Positions 50,437-60,100 of a DNA stretch of 64,000 bases are shown here, piece after piece (position 1 is the stretch's first letter; each line of letters opens with the position of its first letter). A program made the translations under genes and the position numbers. This stretch comes from Vulcanococcus sp943370455 (GTDB lineage Bacteria; Cyanobacteriota; Cyanobacteriia; PCC-6307; Cyanobiaceae). The notes under the pieces were generated by a model. It did no database searches. It saw nothing but the letters and a program-made list of their open reading frames with translations, and was not told the DNA's origin. The stretch lies in the NCBI GenBank assembly GCA_943370455.1, contig CALRQW020000002.1, forward strand, positions 124,001 through 188,000. Reading direction: 5' to 3'.

Positions 50437-51263
50437 GCGTTCGGCACAAAGAACTGCTCGTTGAAGGGCGGCCGCTCGTAGCCCTTGGCCTTGCGCCGCG
50501 GCGGCAGCTTCAGCGCCGGGGGCGTCATGTCTTCGTAGGGCACCTTGCTCAGCAGGTGGCGGATGCAGTTGAGGCGGGCACGGCGCTTGTCGTCGGCCTC
50601 CACGGTGAACCAGGGCGCCTCGGGAATGTTGGTGTGGGCGAACATGTCGTCCTTGGCGCGGGAGAACTGCTCCCAGCGATCGCGCGATCCCAAATCCATC
50701 GGGCTGAGCTTCCAGCGCCGGGCGGGGTCATCGATGCGGGCCTGGAAGCGTGCCTCCTGCTCCGCATCGCTCACCGAAAACCAATACTTGAGCAACACGA
50801 TCCCCGAGCGCACCAGCATCCGCTCAAACTCCGGGCACGACTGCTCAAACTCCCGCAGCTCTTCCTCGCTGCAGAAGCCCATCACCCGCTCCACACCGGC
50901 GCGGTTGTACCAGCTGCGATCAAACAGCACGATCTCCCCGCCTGAGGGGAAGTGCTCCACGTAGCGCTGGAAATACCACTGGCTGCGCTGCTGATCGCTA
51001 GGGGTACCCAGAGCCACCACGCGGCAGCCGCGGGGATTGAGCGGTTCGGTGATGCGCTTGATCGTGCCGCCCTTACCGGCGGCGTCGCGCCCCTCAAACA
51101 GCACCATCAGGCGAAAGCCCGTGGCTTTCACCCAGTACTGCATCTTCACCAGCTCCACCTGGAGGCGGGCCAGCTCCTTGGCGTACAGCTTGCGGTCGAT
51201 CGGAGCTAGGGCGGCCCCGTGATCCAGCTCAGAGACACGGGGTGGCTTGGCGGATTTGCCCAT
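50427..51263 (-). CDS. ppk2: Polyphosphate kinase 2
   Basis: PPK2 transfers phosphate between polyphosphate and nucleotides. The 278-residue protein has Walker A EGRDAAGKGG (about 57-66), the lid module FDRSWYNRAGVERVMGF with the DRSWYNR arginine, and WKLSPMDLGSRDRWEQF. Single-domain length fits class I PPK2. ATG 51263 is the start; a GTG three bases upstream adds one residue. It reinforces the phosphorus theme of the window, with the phn locus. Confidence 0.92.
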   Translation of the reverse strand: MGKSAKPPRVSELDHGAALAPIDRKLYAKELARLQVELVKMQYWVKATGFRLMVLFEGRDAAGKGGTIKRITEPLNPRGCRVVALGTPSDQQRSQWYFQRYVEHFPSGGEIVLFDRSWYNRAGVERVMGFCSEEELREFEQSCPEFERMLVRSGIVLLKYWFSVSDAEQEARFQARIDDPARRWKLSPMDLGSRDRWEQFSRAKDDMFAHTNIPEAPWFTVEADDKRRARLNCIRHLLSKVPYEDMTPPALKLPPRRKAKGYERPPFNEQFFVPNAYP

Positions 51264-51269
51264 CACCGC

Positions 51270-51668
51270 TCAGCGGCGCGGCAGGCGAGCCGCCTTGGCC
51301 GCGCCAGCCCCAAACAAGGCCCGCACAAACCGCACCAGGCCGGCCACCAACAACAGCAATGCCAGCAAGGCAATCGCCACCAACACCAGCACCGCGAGCA
51401 ACTGGAGCACACCCATCAGCAACTGCGACAGGCCGCCGATCAGATGGCCGATGGCGGTGCTGATCAACAGCAGGCTGTCGAGATCGATCAGCTCCGGGAG
51501 CTGCAGGAGCAACACCAGCAGGCCCACCCCGGCTGCCATCAGCAGCACGGCCTCCAAGATGCGGCGCGAGCGCGGCGGCTTACGGCGCTGCCGGAACACC
51601 GTGCGCGGCGGAGCTGGCGGCTGACCGCGGCCACCACCCACCACCTGCAGCCCGCGGCGACGGCTCAT
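51270..51668 (-). CDS. Hypothetical membrane protein
   Basis: The 132-residue protein has a basic, Pro-rich N-terminus (1-36) and two or three hydrophobic segments (about 40-60, 64-90, 92-112), rich in Leu/Val/Ala, and a short basic end. I do not recognise the family. Its ATG overlaps the stop of the next gene (51665) by a few bases, so it is coupled to that gene, and ppk2 starts 6 nt after its stop. Confidence 0.55.
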   Translation of the reverse strand: MSRRRGLQVVGGGRGQPPAPPRTVFRQRRKPPRSRRILEAVLLMAAGVGLLVLLLQLPELIDLDSLLLISTAIGHLIGGLSQLLMGVLQLLAVLVLVAIALLALLLLVAGLVRFVRALFGAGAAKAARLPRR

Positions 51669-51913
51669 GACTCGATCCGGTATCCAGCTCCCCGCATCCA
51701 GCGTTCGAACTCCACCAGCACCAGCTCATTGGGGCAATCCACCAAGCTGAGATCGCCCACGCTGCAGTCGCCCTGACCGCCGTGGTGGAGCGAGAGGTGA
51801 AACTGCTCGCCGCTGAGGCCGCACACCTCCGGATCGCTGCGAACAACCACATCGAGGCAAGCGCCCAGGCGGGTCACACGGCGACGCAGTTCAGACCAGC
51901 TCAAGTCGCTCAT
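51665..51913 (-). CDS. Hypothetical protein
   Basis: The 82-residue soluble protein begins MSDLSWSELRRRVTRLGACLDVVVRSDPEVCG and contains LSLHHGGQGDCSVGDLSLVDCPNELVLVEFERWMR. Cysteines at about 19, 31, 50 and 60 could bind metal or form disulfides. I do not recognise the family. It lies between the DUF4335 gene (36 nt upstream) and a membrane protein gene whose start overlaps its stop. Confidence 0.55.
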   Translation of the reverse strand: MSDLSWSELRRRVTRLGACLDVVVRSDPEVCGLSGEQFHLSLHHGGQGDCSVGDLSLVDCPNELVLVEFERWMRGAGYRIES

Positions 51914-51949
51914 TGCGGTAGTGCAAGTGTGGAGGGATATGGGGTGGCG

Positions 51950-52546
51950 TCAACCACCGCGCGCGGGGGTGCTCACCGCGGCCGGAGCGCTCGCTGGCGG
52001 CTTCGGTGTGGGCAGCAGCGAGGCGAGCACACCCGCCACCAGCAGCGCCGCAATGCCAGTGAGAGGAGCCGCCACCCGGCGAGCCAGCGGCAGGCGATGG
52101 CGCAATTCCGATCGGCGCAGCGGCTGGGGCGCCGGCCATTGCAGCGGCACCGCCACCTGCGGATCGAGCTGGAGGCGATCGAGGCAGCGCACCAGATCGC
52201 TCAGCTCCGCGTCGTCGAGGGGGAGGCGCAGCGGAGGTGTGTTGGGCTGGCTGCTGCGCAGCTCGAGCTCGTGCTGGCCATCCACGGGCCGGATCGCCAC
52301 GGGCACATCCTCGGCGCCCTGGGGCCTGGCTACACCGCTGATCAAACCGCGGGCGTAGGGCAGCACCACATTCAGCAGTGCTTGCAGGTGATCGCGCTGG
52401 CCTTCAAGCTCGGTCTTGCCGGCGAGGGCCAGGCTGAATCCCGTGAGGATGCCGATCGTCTGGCTGCTCTGGCCGGCTGAGAGATCTGGCAAACCCTCAA
52501 GCACCAGCCGGCAGCTGGTTTGTTCGTAGCGGCTGGTCAGTTTCAT
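51950..52546 (-). CDS. DUF4335 family protein
   Basis: The 198-residue protein begins MKLTSRYEQTSCRLVLEGLPDLSAGQSSQTIGILTGFSL and has a globular N-terminal domain (1-105), then a single hydrophobic helix (about 158-177) and a Pro/Ala-rich end. This matches DUF4335, which in cyanobacteria is commonly next to DUF3038, as here. The pair lies 25 nt apart. The function is unknown. Confidence 0.75.
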   Translation of the reverse strand: MKLTSRYEQTSCRLVLEGLPDLSAGQSSQTIGILTGFSLALAGKTELEGQRDHLQALLNVVLPYARGLISGVARPQGAEDVPVAIRPVDGQHELELRSSQPNTPPLRLPLDDAELSDLVRCLDRLQLDPQVAVPLQWPAPQPLRRSELRHRLPLARRVAAPLTGIAALLVAGVLASLLPTPKPPASAPAAVSTPARGG

Positions 52547-52571
52547 CGCAGGGTTGCTGTCGTGCTGCGGA

Positions 52572-53108
52572 TCAGGCCGCTGCGTCCATCAGGCTGGCCT
52601 TGAGCCGGGTGAATCCACCAGGGCCCGCGCTAAGGGCCATGGTCTGGATCAGTTCGCGGCAGAGCTGCGGGCCCTCCTGGGGATCCAGCAACCGCTGCAC
52701 CCCACCGCGGCGGGGGTTGAAGCGCTCCTTCAGCAGCTCCTGCAGGCGACCGCGGAACAGGGCCCAGCGCTGTTCGCTCAGCTGGGGGGGCTCGGCCGAG
52801 GAAAGCAGGCTGCGCAACATCGGATAAAGCCGATCCGCCAAGGCGTTGAGGATGCGGATCAAGCCATCGGCCTCCGCTTCCGTGATCCGATCACGGCGGG
52901 TGGTGCGCCGCAGCGGGTTGCTGCAGCGACGCTTCCACAGCTCCACGCGGTTGGGGAAGAGATCGGTGAGCCCCATCTCTTCGCTCAGCCACACCATCGC
53001 CTCACCGCCGTTGAGGTCGAGCGCTTCAGCGGAGAGGAGCAACAGATCGAGCCGCTCCAGACCCCGTCTAGAGAGCGGGCGCTGGGGTTGCACAGGAGCA
53101 TCAGCCAT
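52572..53108 (-). CDS. DUF3038 family protein
   Basis: The 178-residue protein begins MADAPVQPQRPLSRRGLERLDLLLLSAEALDLNGGEAMVW and contains ELWKRRCSNPLRRTTRRD and ELLKERFNPRRGGVQRLLDP. This is the DUF3038 pattern. It is soluble, helix-rich and upstream of the DUF4335 gene, with which it very likely works. The frame continues upstream through the divergent apt gene and that part is rejected. No function is known. Confidence 0.78.
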   Translation of the reverse strand: MADAPVQPQRPLSRRGLERLDLLLLSAEALDLNGGEAMVWLSEEMGLTDLFPNRVELWKRRCSNPLRRTTRRDRITEAEADGLIRILNALADRLYPMLRSLLSSAEPPQLSEQRWALFRGRLQELLKERFNPRRGGVQRLLDPQEGPQLCRELIQTMALSAGPGGFTRLKASLMDAAA

Positions 53109-53147
53109 GGCTGCGATACTGCCAGCTGCGCACCCGATCCGTCGACC

Positions 53148-53672
53148 ATGACCGCCCTTGATCTGCGTGGCCTGGTGCGTGACATCCCCGACTTTCCCAA
53201 GCCGGGCATCCTGTTTCGCGACATCACGCCGCTGATGCGCAGCCCCCTGGCCTGGCAGGAAGTGATGCGCCAGATGGGAGCTGTGTGCGATCAGCTGGCC
53301 CCCGATCTGATCGTGGGCATTGAGTCGCGCGGCTTCATCGTGGGCACGGCTCTGGCCACAGCCCGCAACATCGGTTTCAGCCCGGTTCGCAAACCCGGCA
53401 AGTTGCCCGGTGAGGTGATCGGGGTGGATTACACCCTCGAATACGGCAGCGACCGGCTCGAGATCATCCCCGATGGTTTTGAGCATCGGCCGCGGGTGCT
53501 GATCGTGGACGATCTACTGGCCACCGGCGGCACCGCCGGCGCCTGCGCAGAGCTGGTGCACCGGGTGGGCGGTGAACTCTGCGGCTTTGCCTTCATCGTG
53601 GAACTGGCTGACCTGGGCGGCAAAGCCAAGCTGCCGGAATCGGTGCCAGTGGAATCGCTGATCGTGTACTGA
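53148..53672 (+). CDS. apt: Adenine phosphoribosyltransferase
   Basis: Apt salvages adenine to AMP using PRPP. The 174-residue protein has LDLRGLVRDIPDFPKPGILFRDITPLM at the N-terminus, IVGIESRGFIVG, and the PRPP motif VLIVDDLLATGGTA. The length is normal. It is divergent from DUF3038, with 39 nt between starts. Confidence 0.95.
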   Translation: MTALDLRGLVRDIPDFPKPGILFRDITPLMRSPLAWQEVMRQMGAVCDQLAPDLIVGIESRGFIVGTALATARNIGFSPVRKPGKLPGEVIGVDYTLEYGSDRLEIIPDGFEHRPRVLIVDDLLATGGTAGACAELVHRVGGELCGFAFIVELADLGGKAKLPESVPVESLIVY

Positions 53673-53683
53673 GGCGCCCAGCC

Positions 53684-53899
53684 CTACGGATCAAGCGCGG
53701 CCTGCCAGCCGAGCACCTGATCGAACTGCTCGAGGCTGATCAGGCCGAAGCGCCAGAGCACCACCGGCAGGGGGGCCTGCTCCTGCTCCGATTGCCGTAA
53801 ACCCAGCTGCAGGGCGTTATCGCTGAGCCCCAGTTCATGGCGCAGATAGCGCAGCAGCGCAGGGCTCGGTGGCGGCTGGGGCGAACTGCTGATCACCAT
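53684..53899 (-). CDS. DUF2949 family protein
   Basis: The 71-residue protein has the core LLRYLRHELGLSDNALQLGLRQSEQEQAPLPVVLWRFGLISLEQFDQVLGW, the DUF2949 pattern found in cyanobacteria. It is soluble and helix-rich. The function is unknown. It is convergent with apt and 30 nt after the FAD monooxygenase gene on the same strand. Confidence 0.75.
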   Translation of the reverse strand: MVISSSPQPPPSPALLRYLRHELGLSDNALQLGLRQSEQEQAPLPVVLWRFGLISLEQFDQVLGWQAALDP

Positions 53900-53929
53900 G
53901 GCCTGCCCCTCAGCGTGCCGCCATCCTGA

Positions 53930-55123
53930 TCAGGGCCAGCGCAGGCGGCAAGGGCCATCGCTCATGGCGCTGAGGCTCACGGCCCGAAGCCAGCTGAAGC
54001 GCCCCAGCAGCGCCAGGGCCAGCCGGCGCAAGGGCAGCAGCAACGGCTGGCGATTGGAGAACAGGCGCACCAACGCATCGGTGGCCAGCAGCACCAACGC
54101 GATATCGAGCCAGCGGCGGGCGGCGTAGCGCCGTGGCAGCTGCCGCAGCGGCAGGCGACCAGACGCCGCGCGAGCCGCCAACTGCTGCAACACCGCCACA
54201 TCCCGCCAGCAGAGATTGAGGCCCTGGCCCCCCACGGGGTGGGAGCGATGCGCCGCCTCACCCACGAGCACCACACCCTTGCGCTGCAGCGGCCAAGCCC
54301 AATCAAGCGCCACGGGAAACGCCCGCGGCCGATCAAGCAGCACTTCTGCCTGCAACTGCTCCGGCAGAGCAGCGCTCAGGGCATCCAGAAAAGCCGCGGG
54401 CTCAAGAGCCTCCAGCTGCTGCAGCCGCGGCAGCGGTGCACTCCACACCAGCTGGAAGGCGTCGTCTCCCAGGGGAAGCACGGCAAACGGACCTTCAGGG
54501 CGGAAGAGTTCCCAGGCTTGATCGGGCTGGGATCCCCGCAATCTCACCTGCACCGTGAGGCAGCCCTGGCGATAGGGGCGATGCCAATGGCGGATGCCGG
54601 CGGCACGGCGGCGCGGCGAGTGGTGGCCATCGGCAGCCACCTCCAAATCCACGGCCCTCTCAGCCCCTGGGCGCGCGGCATCACCGAGGTGCAACTCCAG
54701 GCGCGGCTGCCGCTCAAGCTCCTGCAGCAACAGAGCCATCAAGGGGCGGTGCTGCAGGATCCAGCCCACAGCATCTTGAGCCTCAGCTCCCGGGCGACTG
54801 GGCAAATCACCCCCCAGAAACGACACCCGCTGCTGCAGGGCCTGATCGCAAAGCTCCAAGCGGCAAAACGGCGCCAAATGCGGCTGCAGGGCCTGCCAAA
54901 GATTCAGGCTCTGCAGCAGCTCAGCACTGGAGTGGGTGAGCGCATAGGCGCGGCTGCGCTCGAGCAGGGCCGCGGGGGGCAGGGGATCCCACAGCTCCAC
55001 CGCCCACCCACTGCGGACCATGGCCAAGGCCGTGAGCGCGCCGGTAGGGCCAGCCCCATGCACCCGCGCCCGCAGCGAGGCAGCCGGAGCAGCAGACGTG
55101 GCAGCAGGGGCGGTGCGGCGCAT
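53930..55123 (-). CDS. FAD-dependent monooxygenase, UbiH/COQ6-like
   Basis: From ATG 55123 the protein has 397 residues. VHGAGPTGALTALAMVRSGW is the dinucleotide-binding motif, VDLEVAADGHHSPRR is the DG motif and GVVLVGEAAHRSHPVGGQGLNLCWRDV is the GD motif binding the FAD ribitol. These define class A hydroxylases like UbiH and COQ6, which act on quinone precursors. A strong hairpin terminator for the Hli gene lies just upstream. Substrate assignment is by family. Confidence 0.82.
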   Translation of the reverse strand: MRRTAPAATSAAPAASLRARVHGAGPTGALTALAMVRSGWAVELWDPLPPAALLERSRAYALTHSSAELLQSLNLWQALQPHLAPFCRLELCDQALQQRVSFLGGDLPSRPGAEAQDAVGWILQHRPLMALLLQELERQPRLELHLGDAARPGAERAVDLEVAADGHHSPRRRAAGIRHWHRPYRQGCLTVQVRLRGSQPDQAWELFRPEGPFAVLPLGDDAFQLVWSAPLPRLQQLEALEPAAFLDALSAALPEQLQAEVLLDRPRAFPVALDWAWPLQRKGVVLVGEAAHRSHPVGGQGLNLCWRDVAVLQQLAARAASGRLPLRQLPRRYAARRWLDIALVLLATDALVRLFSNRQPLLLPLRRLALALLGRFSWLRAVSLSAMSDGPCRLRWP

Positions 55124-55135
55124 GGGCAGGGCAAC

Positions 55136-55167
55136 AAAAAACCGCAGCACGATTGTGTGCTGCGGTT
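55136..55167 (-). terminator. Intrinsic terminator of the Hli gene
   Basis: Read on the minus strand, an 11-bp perfect stem (AACCGCAGCAC with its complement, 6-nt loop) runs into a tract of six T. It begins 36 nt after the Hli stop codon and ends 13 nt before the start of the next minus-strand gene. Confidence 0.9.
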
Positions 55168-55202
55168 GAGATCAGGTGTGAACCTGGGATGAAGGCGGGC
55201 GA

Positions 55203-55448
55203 TCAGCCGATGCCGAGCAGACCGCGGGTGAAGGATTCGCCGCCCAGGGCCAGTTCGGTGGCGAGCAGGGCAATGAAGCCGAGCATGGCCATGCGGCCGT
55301 TGAGCTTCTCAGCGCGCTCGTGGAAACCCCAGCCGTTCTCGGCTTCCACCACCTGCATGCGGGGCTCAGAGGCAAAGGCGTTCAGGCGGCCGCCATCTTC
55401 TTGAGTCACGGTGGCGCCACGGATGGCGGGGGTGTTGGCCTGGGTCAT
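55203..55448 (-). CDS. High-light-inducible (Hli/Scp) chlorophyll-binding protein
   Basis: The 81-residue protein has a polar N-terminus and one transmembrane helix with the chlorophyll-binding motif ERAEKLNGRMAMLGFIALL (about 44-62). Such proteins bind chlorophyll and carotenoid, quench excess light energy and help reuse chlorophyll during PSII repair. The length and the conserved E-x-x-N-G-R-x-A-M-x-G are those of the family. It stands alone with its own terminator and about 66 nt to the next upstream gene, so it is regulated independently. Confidence 0.93.
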   Translation of the reverse strand: MTQANTPAIRGATVTQEDGGRLNAFASEPRMQVVEAENGWGFHERAEKLNGRMAMLGFIALLATELALGGESFTRGLLGIG

Positions 55449-55514
55449 GGCTGCCTCGTCGAATACACGAACTGTAACGCAATGTTGCGCGTTGTTGCAC
55501 GCTGTTAATCCGCT

Positions 55515-56162
55515 TCAACGCAGGCGCTTGAGGCACAGCTCTTCAAAGGCCGGCCGCAGCAGGAAGGGGTACTCACCGACCCAGAGCTTCAACTGCGGCA
55601 TCCAGGCATCGCTCAACGCTCCGATGCGCGAGAAATCCTTGCGCTCGCTCAGCACCAGGCAGCGAATCACCATGCCGCGGCGAATCAGCTTGTGCTTTTT
55701 GTCGTACGGGAAGTGGATGCTGCCCAGATAGCCGTCTTCATCCTCAAGCTCTAGGCACAGCCAGGTGCGGCGGTTCTCCACCAGCTCCAGCCGGCCCTGC
55801 CGGTCGGTGGTTTCCTGGCGGCCTTCCACTAATTCCTTGGTGTAGTAGTCGGCCACTTCGCCCTCAAAGATGGCCGCCGCGGGATAGCGGCGCAGGGTGG
55901 CGTTCTTGCGGCCGGCCTCCACGATCGGGCCCCAGAGCATGTAGAGCAGGAACACGAAGCCCACCACCAGCAGGATCGGGGAGGCCTGGCTGCTCATGGC
56001 CACCCCCTGGCTCACCAGCAGGCTGATCACCCCGCCGATCACGGAGATGAACAGGCGCTGCAGCACCTTCTGCGGGTTACCGCTGCAGGCATTGAATTGC
56101 GGGCCTGTAGCCACCGCCGGGATCAGGCGCGGCAGCTCACCGGGGCGGAGCGGGATCAACAT
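55515..56162 (-). CDS. Conserved cyanobacterial membrane protein
   Basis: The 215-residue protein has two hydrophobic helices (about 38-56 and 64-81) and a soluble C-terminal domain containing RRYPAAAIFEGEVADYYTKELVEGRQET, then YLGSIHFPYDKKHKLIRRGMVIRCLVLSERKDFSRI. Homologs in cyanobacteria and plastid-bearing organisms have sometimes been annotated as phosphate permeases, for which I see no evidence here. The start ATG 56162 lies 26 nt downstream of dapB's stop. Confidence 0.65.
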   Translation of the reverse strand: MLIPLRPGELPRLIPAVATGPQFNACSGNPQKVLQRLFISVIGGVISLLVSQGVAMSSQASPILLVVGFVFLLYMLWGPIVEAGRKNATLRRYPAAAIFEGEVADYYTKELVEGRQETTDRQGRLELVENRRTWLCLELEDEDGYLGSIHFPYDKKHKLIRRGMVIRCLVLSERKDFSRIGALSDAWMPQLKLWVGEYPFLLRPAFEELCLKRLR

Positions 56163-56188
56163 GGCGCCAGTGTCGAGGCCGCGCGAGC

Positions 56189-57061
56189 TCAGAGCAAGCG
56201 CTCGAGGCCATACACAAGCCCGGGCAGCTGGCGCACCTTGCGCACGCTGAGCAGCACACCCGGCATATAGGCAGAGCGATCGATCGTGTCGTGGCGGAGG
56301 GTGTAGGTCTCCCCGGGGGCACCAAACATCACTTCCTGATGGGCTACCAGGCCCGGCAGGCGGATCGAGTGCAGCCGCAGGCCGCTGGGGCGCTCGCCGC
56401 CGCGGCAGCCCGCCAGGGTTTCATGCTCCTCCACCTGCTGGGGGTTGAAGCTCTTGCCGAGCTCCTCCATCAGCTCGGCCGTTTTGATGCAGGTGCCGCT
56501 AGGCGCATCGGCTTTGCGGTTGTGGTGCAGCTCCGTGAGCTCAGCGAAGTCGTAGAAACGTGCAGCGGCGGCGGCGGCCTGCTGCAGCAGCACCATGCCC
56601 ACCGAGAAGTTGGGGATCACCGCGCCGCCCACCGAAGCCTTGTCTGCAAAGGAAGCCAAATCCTGCAGTTGCTCTGGGCTGAGGCCCGTGGTGCCGATCA
56701 CTGGATGCACGCCGTAGGCGATGGCACCACGGGTGTGCTCGTAGACCACCGAAGGATGGGTGAAATCCACCAACACGGCGCCGGCACCAGGGCCGTCGTT
56801 GCGCACCGCCTGGCTGGCCTGGCAGAGGCAGCCCTCAAAGTCGGCCGTGATCGCCACCTCCAGCTCACCGAGGCCCAGCTCCAGGCCCACATCAGCGCCT
56901 TCTTTGCCGGCTGTGGTGTCGATTGCCCCGATCAAGCGGCAATCAGGGGCGTTGGTCACTGCCTTCACCACTTCAGCGCCCATCCGCCCGAGCGCACCAG
57001 CCACCACCACCGCAATGGGCTGGCTGCTGGATGCGCTGGCGGGAGCCGTACTGGCGGTCAT
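56189..57061 (-). CDS. dapB: 4-hydroxy-tetrahydrodipicolinate reductase
   Basis: DapB works in lysine and diaminopimelate synthesis. The 290-residue protein has the dinucleotide motif VVVAGALGRMGAEVVKAV, VDFTHPS, GTTGLSPEQ and the catalytic ELHHNRKADAPSGT (His 179-180, Lys 183). From ATG 57061 the length is normal. The frame stays open upstream antisense to chlH and is not coding there. It is divergent from chlH, with 132 nt between starts. Confidence 0.95.
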   Translation of the reverse strand: MTASTAPASASSSQPIAVVVAGALGRMGAEVVKAVTNAPDCRLIGAIDTTAGKEGADVGLELGLGELEVAITADFEGCLCQASQAVRNDGPGAGAVLVDFTHPSVVYEHTRGAIAYGVHPVIGTTGLSPEQLQDLASFADKASVGGAVIPNFSVGMVLLQQAAAAAARFYDFAELTELHHNRKADAPSGTCIKTAELMEELGKSFNPQQVEEHETLAGCRGGERPSGLRLHSIRLPGLVAHQEVMFGAPGETYTLRHDTIDRSAYMPGVLLSVRKVRQLPGLVYGLERLL

Positions 57062-57154
57062 CGAAAGCGAGGCGTTAAAGCAAGGGCTCGAGCCTATGGG
57101 CTGGGGCCACCACGGCTGTAACAGCTTGGAATCTGAGCTCGCGGCGGTGCCTTG

Positions 57155-57166
57155 GCCTACGTAGGC
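57155..57166. promoter_or_regulatory. 12-bp perfect palindrome upstream of chlH
   Basis: GCCTACGTAGGC is a perfect palindrome 27 nt upstream of the chlH ATG, in the dapB-chlH divergent region. Position and symmetry would suit a dimeric repressor or a leader element. It could be chance in a GC-rich background. I see no canonical -10/-35 pair that I can fix with confidence here. Confidence 0.3.
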
Positions 57167-57193
57167 TCCTTCACATTGCTCAATCCAGCGCGC

Positions 57194-60100
57194 ATGTTCA
57201 CGCAGGTCCGCTCCGCCTCCCGCCGCGTCAGCCCCGGTGAGGTGAACGGCCGGGCCGTGATGAAGGCCGTGTACGTGGTACTGGAACCCCAGTATCAAAA
57301 CGCGCTCACCCAAGCCGCCACCTCGCTCAACGACCAGAACGGTCCGCTGGCAATCGATCTGTGCGGCTATCTGATCGAAGAGCTGCGCGACCCCACCAAC
57401 TACGCCGACTTCTGCGCCGATGTGGCCGAAGCCGATGTGTTCATCGGCTCGTTGATCTTCATTGAAGACCTGGCCCAGAAAGTGGTGGAGGCCGTAGCAC
57501 CCCACCGCGATCGCCTCAAGGCCGCCGTGGTGTTCCCCTCCATGCCGGAGGTGATGCGCCTCAACAAGCTCGGCACCTTCTCCATGGCCCAGTTGGGCCA
57601 AAGCAAGAGCGCCATTGCCGGCTTCATGAAGAAGCGGAAGGAGGCCGGTGGCGCCGGCTTCCAGGACGCGATGTTGAAGCTGCTCAACACCCTGCCCACG
57701 GTGTTGAAGTATCTGCCAGTGGAGAAGGCGCAGGACGCCCGCTCCTTCATGCTCAGCTTCCAGTACTGGCTGGGCGGCACTCCGGACAACCTCCGGAACT
57801 TCCTGCTGATGCTGGCGGATAAATACGTCTTCCCCCGCAACAGCGACGACCGGCCCGAGCTGAAGGTGGCCGATCCGGTGGTCTTCCCCGATCTGGGCAT
57901 CTGGCACCCCCTGGCCCCCTCGATGTTCGAGGACCTCAAGGAGTACCTCAACTGGAACGCCAGCCGCAAAGACCTCTCTGAGAAAGCCCGCAAAGGCCCG
58001 GTGATCGGCCTGGTGCTGCAGCGCAGCCACATCGTCACCGGCGATGAAGCCCACTACGTGGCGGTGATCCAGGAGATGGAATACCGCGGCGCCACCGTGA
58101 TCCCTGTGTTCTGCGGCGGCCTCGACTTCACCAAGCCGGTGAATGCCTTCTTCTACGACCCGATCAATCCCGATGTGCCGTTGGTGGACGGCGTGGTGTC
58201 GCTCACCGGTTTTGCCCTCGTGGGCGGCCCGGCCCGCCAGGACCACCCCAAGGCGATCGAGGTGCTGAAGAAGCTCAATCGTCCCTACATGGTGGCGCTG
58301 CCGCTGGTGTTCCAGACCACCCAGGAATGGGAAGAGAGCGACCTCGGCCTGCACCCCGTGCAGGTGGCGCTTCAGATCGCCATCCCTGAACTCGATGGCG
58401 CCATTGAGCCGATCGTGCTCAGCGGCCGCGACGACGCCACCGGCAAGGCCCACACCCTGCAAGACCGAGTGGATGCCATCGCTGAGCGCGCCATTCGCTG
58501 GGCCTCGCTTCGGATCAAGCCCCGCGCCGAGAAGAAGCTGGCGATCACGGTGTTCAGCTTCCCCCCCGACAAGGGCAACGTGGGCACCGCCGCCTACCTC
58601 GACGTGTTCGGCTCGATCTATCGCGTGCTCGAGGAGATGCGGGCCAAGGGCTACGAGGTGAAGGATCTGCCCGCCACGCCCAAGGCACTGATGGAAGCGG
58701 TGCTCAAGGATCCCGAAGCGCTGGAGGGTTCACCGGAGCTGGCGATTGCCCACCGCATGAGCGTGGAGGAATACGAGCGGCTCACCCCCTATTCCGAGCG
58801 CCTCGAGGAGAACTGGGGCAAGCCGCCCGGCACCCTCAACACCGATGGCACCAACCTGCTGATCTTCGGCCGGCACTTCGGCAACGTGTTCGTTGGTGTG
58901 CAGCCCACCTTCGGCTACGAGGGTGATCCGATGCGCTTGCTTTATTCCCGCAGCGCCAGCCCTCACCACGGCTTTGCCGCCTACTACACCTACTTGGAGA
59001 AGGTGTGGGGCGCCGATGCAGTGCTGCACTTCGGCACCCACGGCTCTTTGGAGTTCATGCCCGGTAAGCAGATGGGCATGAGCGAAACCTGCTACCCCGA
59101 TTCGCTGATCGGCGCGCTCCCCAACCTCTACTACTACGCCGCCAACAACCCCTCGGAAGCCACCATCGCCAAGCGGCGCGGCTACGCCGAAACGATCTCC
59201 TACCTCACCCCGCCCGCCGAGAACGCCGGTCTCTACAAGGGCCTCAAGGAGCTGGGCGAACTGGTGGGCTCCTACCAGCAGCTGCGCGAAAGCTCACGGG
59301 GCATCCAGATCGTGAACGCCGTGGTGGAGACAGCCCGCCAGTGCAACCTCGACAAAGACGTTGAGCTGCCGGAGGTGGATGCTTCCGAGCTCGATCTCGA
59401 TGCCCGGGACTCGGTGATCGGCGCGGTGTACCGCCAGCTGATGGAGATCGAGAGCCGCCTGCTGCCCTGCGGCCTGCACACCATCGGCAAGCCCCCCACC
59501 GCCGAGGAAGCGATCGCCACCCTGGTGAACATCGCCGCCCTCGAGCGCGACGACGACGGCCTTCGCTCCCTGCCGGCGCTGCTGGCCGAGAGCAAAGGCC
59601 GCACCATCACCGACGTGTACGCCGGCAACGACAACGGTGTGCTCGCCGATGTGGAGCTCAACCGCGTCATCACCGAGACATCCCGCGCCGCCGTGGGCGC
59701 GATGGTGCAGGCCGTGACCGGCACCGATGGCCGCGTCACCCTCCGCCGCAACTTCGCCTGGTTCTTCAACCTGCTGGAGCAGTTCGGCTTCAAGCTGCCC
59801 AGCCCCTGGCTGAGCGCCTGCCGCAACGCCGGCTTCCCAGATGTGGATCAGGCTGAGCTCGACAAGCTCTTCGGCTACCTCCAGTTCTGCCTTGAGCAGG
59901 TGTGCGCCGATCTGGAGATGCAGAGCCTGCTGCGGGCCCTCGATGGCGAATACGTGCTGCCGGGCCCCGGCGGCGACCCGATTCGCAACCCCGGCGTATT
60001 GCCCAGCGGCAAAAACCTGCACGCCCTCGACCCCCAGGCAATCCCCACCAAGGCCGCCATCGCTGCTGCCAAAGGGGTGGTGGACAAGCTGATCGAGCGC

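Noticed and set aside
57062..58462. Upstream continuation of the dapB frame through the start of chlH
   Set aside because: DapB homology begins at ATG 57061; the extra 467 codons are antisense to conserved chlH.
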